Source: Nitrospirota bacterium
GTDB taxonomy: Bacteria; Nitrospirota; JACRHJ01
Length of the DNA stretch: 23,332 nt
Reading direction: 5' to 3'
Assembly: GCA_021785055.1 (NCBI GenBank)
Contig: JAJYGS010000174.1
Coordinates: forward strand, 1-23,332
Below are positions 23,120-23,332 of the stretch, piece by piece; positions within the stretch are counted from its first letter, which is position 1, and each line of letters starts with the position of its first letter. Position numbers and translations under genes: made by a program. The notes below the pieces were generated by a model. That model did no database searches, was not told the origin of the DNA, and saw only the letters and a program-made list of their open reading frames with translations.

Positions 23120-23332
23120 TTATCTTACCGCCGAAATCGCCCTCTGCCGCAGGACTTCGTAGAGCATAACCCCAGCCGCCACCGAGACATTCAGCGCCGA
23201 GACCTTGCCGAGCATCGGGAGCGACACGAGCATATCGCAGGAATTCCTGATAACGGGCCTTATCCCCGCCCCCTCGCCGCCCAGGACAAGGGCAAGCGGC
23301 ACCGTCAGGTCGGGTCTGTTGTAGACTTCGGT
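23120..23332 (-). CDS. rlmB: 23S rRNA 2'-O-ribose methyltransferase of the SpoU/TrmH family, 5'-truncated by the window edge
   Basis: AdoMet-dependent 2'-O-ribose methyltransferase of the SPOUT class, probably acting on 23S rRNA G2251. Only the C-terminal 70 codons are present, read in frame from the window edge to TAA at 23120. The knotted AdoMet-binding region is unmistakable: LALVLGGEGAGIRPV, then SCDMLVSLPMLGKVSALNVSVAAGVMLYEVLRQR, matching SpoU motifs 2 and 3. Other TrmH-family paralogues share these motifs; RlmB is the likeliest because of the GGEGxGIRP and LPMxGKVxSLNVSVA-like forms. No terminator is evident beyond the stop. Confidence 0.85.
   Translation of the reverse strand, partial: TEVYNRPDLTVPLALVLGGEGAGIRPVIRNSCDMLVSLPMLGKVSALNVSVAAGVMLYEVLRQRAISAVR

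Overview
The window reads as chromosomal DNA of a Gram-negative bacterium: it has an LptD outer-membrane protein, a rhamnose/uronic-acid sugar pathway and sigma-70-like promoters. Most of it is moderately GC-rich. The general look (SecA next to an M23 peptidase and a cold-shock gene, accD-folC, dispersed intergenic repeats that also enter genes) resembles deltaproteobacterial or Nitrospirota-like environmental genomes, but I cannot assign a phylum with confidence. Every gene I can support lies on the minus strand. The long plus-strand reading frames are antisense shadows. Both ends cut a gene: ugd at the left loses its C-terminus, and an rlmB-like RNA methyltransferase at the right loses its N-terminus.

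In transcription order (right to left): the end of the SpoU/TrmH-family 23S rRNA methyltransferase, then about 660 bp of non-coding DNA with dispersed repeats, a G-rich tract, a nested inverted-repeat element and a near-consensus promoter. Next comes a pheS operon: pheS, a small membrane protein, pheT, a secreted hypothetical protein, cutA, and a gene that joins endonuclease V to an endonuclease III-like glycosylase. Then come a membrane-anchored M23 peptidase with its own consensus promoter but apparently a CTG start, and a cold-shock gene with a strong terminator.

A second operon runs from a good promoter before secA to the left edge: secA, an AT-rich AvaI/BsoBI-type restriction-modification pair, a nitrilase-family hydrolase, accD, folC, lptD, and the dTDP-rhamnose genes rmlA (long form), rmlC-like, rmlB and rmlD, then ugd. 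Most junctions overlap by a few bases (ATGA, GTGA, TGATG), so translation is probably coupled. The operon combines protein export (SecA), fatty-acid and folate synthesis, LPS export (LptD) and nucleotide-sugar supply for surface polysaccharide. The R-M pair is the clear foreign insert, packed without spare DNA between secA and the hydrolase.

The most unusual signals are: (1) the EndoV-glycosylase fusion, whose linker is the translation of two dispersed repeat sequences that recur in the pheS upstream region; (2) a related repeat apparently exapted into the rmlD reading frame; (3) a probable CTG start for the M23 peptidase; (4) an R-M system embedded in an essential-gene operon; (5) a nitrilase homologue with Gln at the expected catalytic Glu; (6) a nested dyad element between rlmB and pheS.
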